From positions 62,001 to 126,000 of the forward strand of contig CAJWPZ010000001.1 in NCBI GenBank assembly GCA_913045325.1: a stretch of DNA of 64,000 bases, in the 5' to 3' direction. This document shows positions 63,325 to 64,000 of this stretch, piece after piece (position 1 is the first letter of the stretch; the number at the start of each line of letters is the position of its first letter). The position numbers and the translations under genes were made by a program. A model generated the notes under the pieces. The model ran no database searches and was not told where the DNA came from. It was given only the letters and a program-made list of their open reading frames with translations. The DNA is from an uncultured Flavobacteriaceae bacterium. Its GTDB lineage: Bacteria > Bacteroidota > Bacteroidia > Flavobacteriales > Flavobacteriaceae.

Positions 63325-64000
63325 TTACTGTTCTAATACTTTTGTTTGATAAAAATCTAAATATTCTCGTTCCATATCTTCCTTTTGTTGAAAAGCAAGT
63401 ACTGGTTTATCTAATGCCGCTATGTAGGTCTGCAATTCTTCTGAAATATCTTCTGAACCAACAATAACCGCATCTGAGTTATTAATGGCTATTTTCATTA
63501 CATTTTCAAAAGTAGGATCCTTTAAAGGAATTAAAGCCTCATCGTCAATAGCATCAAATTTGATTTTATTGGATACCTCAGCATTCAGCGTTCCGTTAAA
63601 ACCTTGATTGTATACAGAGGTTACAATTTTACTGTTCTCAAACAAAGGCTCATTACCGTAATAATTTCTTAGATAAAGAGGTAAAAAAGAAGCTAACCAT
63701 CCATGCACATGAATAATATCTGGAGACCAGTTTAATTTTTTTACAGTTTCAATAACACCCTTGGCAAAAAATATAGCGCGCTCATCATTGTCGTTGAAAA
63801 AGTTTCCTTCTTCATCTGCAAAGGTAGCCTTGCGCTTAAAATAATCTTCATTGTCTATAAAATAAACCTGCATGCGCTCTTTAGGAATAGAGGCCACCTT
63901 GATAATAAGGGGCATATCTAAATCATTGATAACAAGGTTCATCCCAGACAACCGAATCACTTCATGTAATTGGTGTCTTCTTTCGTTTATATTACCATAA
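63325..64000 (-). CDS. Glycogen/starch synthase, C-terminal part (5' end outside window)
   Basis: The frame runs off the window end, so the start is beyond base 64000; about 225 residues are visible. NINERRHQLHEVIRLSG, IKVASIPKERMQVYFIDNE, PDIIHVHGWLASFLPLYLRN and IVTSVYNQGFNG identify the GT5 glycogen/starch synthase N-terminal domain. The visible protein ends at VLEQ after about 225 residues, which is short for a 470-residue synthase. It fits the shorter starch/glycogen synthase-like proteins of this phylum that lack the second domain. It heads the operon with the DUF4270 gene and glmS. Confidence 0.82.
   Translation of the reverse strand, partial: YGNINERRHQLHEVIRLSGMNLVINDLDMPLIIKVASIPKERMQVYFIDNEDYFKRKATFADEEGNFFNDNDERAIFFAKGVIETVKKLNWSPDIIHVHGWLASFLPLYLRNYYGNEPLFENSKIVTSVYNQGFNGTLNAEVSNKIKFDAIDDEALIPLKDPTFENVMKIAINNSDAVIVGSEDISEELQTYIAALDKPVLAFQQKEDMEREYLDFYQTKVLEQ

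Overview
The window is a stretch of chromosome from a marine-type member of the Flavobacteriaceae (Bacteroidota). Evidence is an A+T-rich coding style, TAnnTTTG -7 promoter boxes in place of sigma70 boxes, no obvious Shine-Dalgarno sequences, four proteins with type IX secretion (T9SS) C-terminal sorting domains, the gliding genes gldD and gldE, and Bacteroidota-specific families (DUF4271, DUF4296, DUF4301, DUF3127, DUF3098, DUF4270). It is dense, mostly core chromosome. I saw no tRNA, rRNA, insertion sequence, prophage or CRISPR array.

Layout. 1-12.3 kb: end of a T9SS cargo protein, a LuxE-like acyltransferase, tyrS, an epimerase, a tightly overlapped operon (polyprenol-P-mannose synthase, dihydroorotase, DUF4296 lipoprotein), DUF4271, hemD, pckA, DUF423 and a saccharopine-dehydrogenase-like gene. 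12.3-19.6 kb: YugP-type protease, leuS, and the envelope/translation set ftsX, DUF3098, uppP, truB. 19.7-31.5 kb: three T9SS cargo proteins (PA-domain protein, peptidylarginine deiminase of Porphyromonas type, GH16 laminarinase), a short-chain fatty acid transporter coupled to aat, DUF3127, a histidine kinase with a zinc-ribbon partner, and HIT/greA behind a structured leader.

31.8-37.6 kb is a thiamine acquisition locus. A TonB-dependent receptor is preceded by a clear TPP riboswitch with its own promoter. Next to it is a tightly overlapped run of a YkoF/MTH1187-type thiamine-binding protein, a PnuC-type (PnuT) permease, a NadR-like kinase, DUF4301 and arfB. The simplest reading is uptake of thiamine across both membranes followed by phosphorylation.

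37.7-48.6 kb: phosphopantetheinyl transferase, ahcY, rplU-rpmA (L21 with an extra C-terminal helix-extended-loop-helix domain), an EamA transporter, mutY, ssb-gldE-gldD, HU, a 29-residue basic peptide too short for ordinary gene calling, RNase G and recX. 48.6-50.8 kb: a second TonB receptor and an internally deleted remnant of biotin synthase (bioB). 51-54.7 kb: atpD-atpC and an aminotransferase/sulfotransferase pair.

54.8-59.9 kb holds the best candidate for an undescribed system. It is a four-gene operon behind one strong promoter, encoding a DUF4956 membrane protein, a membrane-anchored CotH-like kinase fused to a beta-helix, a VTC-type (polyphosphate polymerase-like) protein and a lipoprotein inorganic pyrophosphatase. 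The last 4 kb hold glmS, a DUF4270 lipoprotein and the C-terminal part of a glycogen/starch synthase, all on the minus strand.

All family assignments come from reading the sequence; no searches were run.
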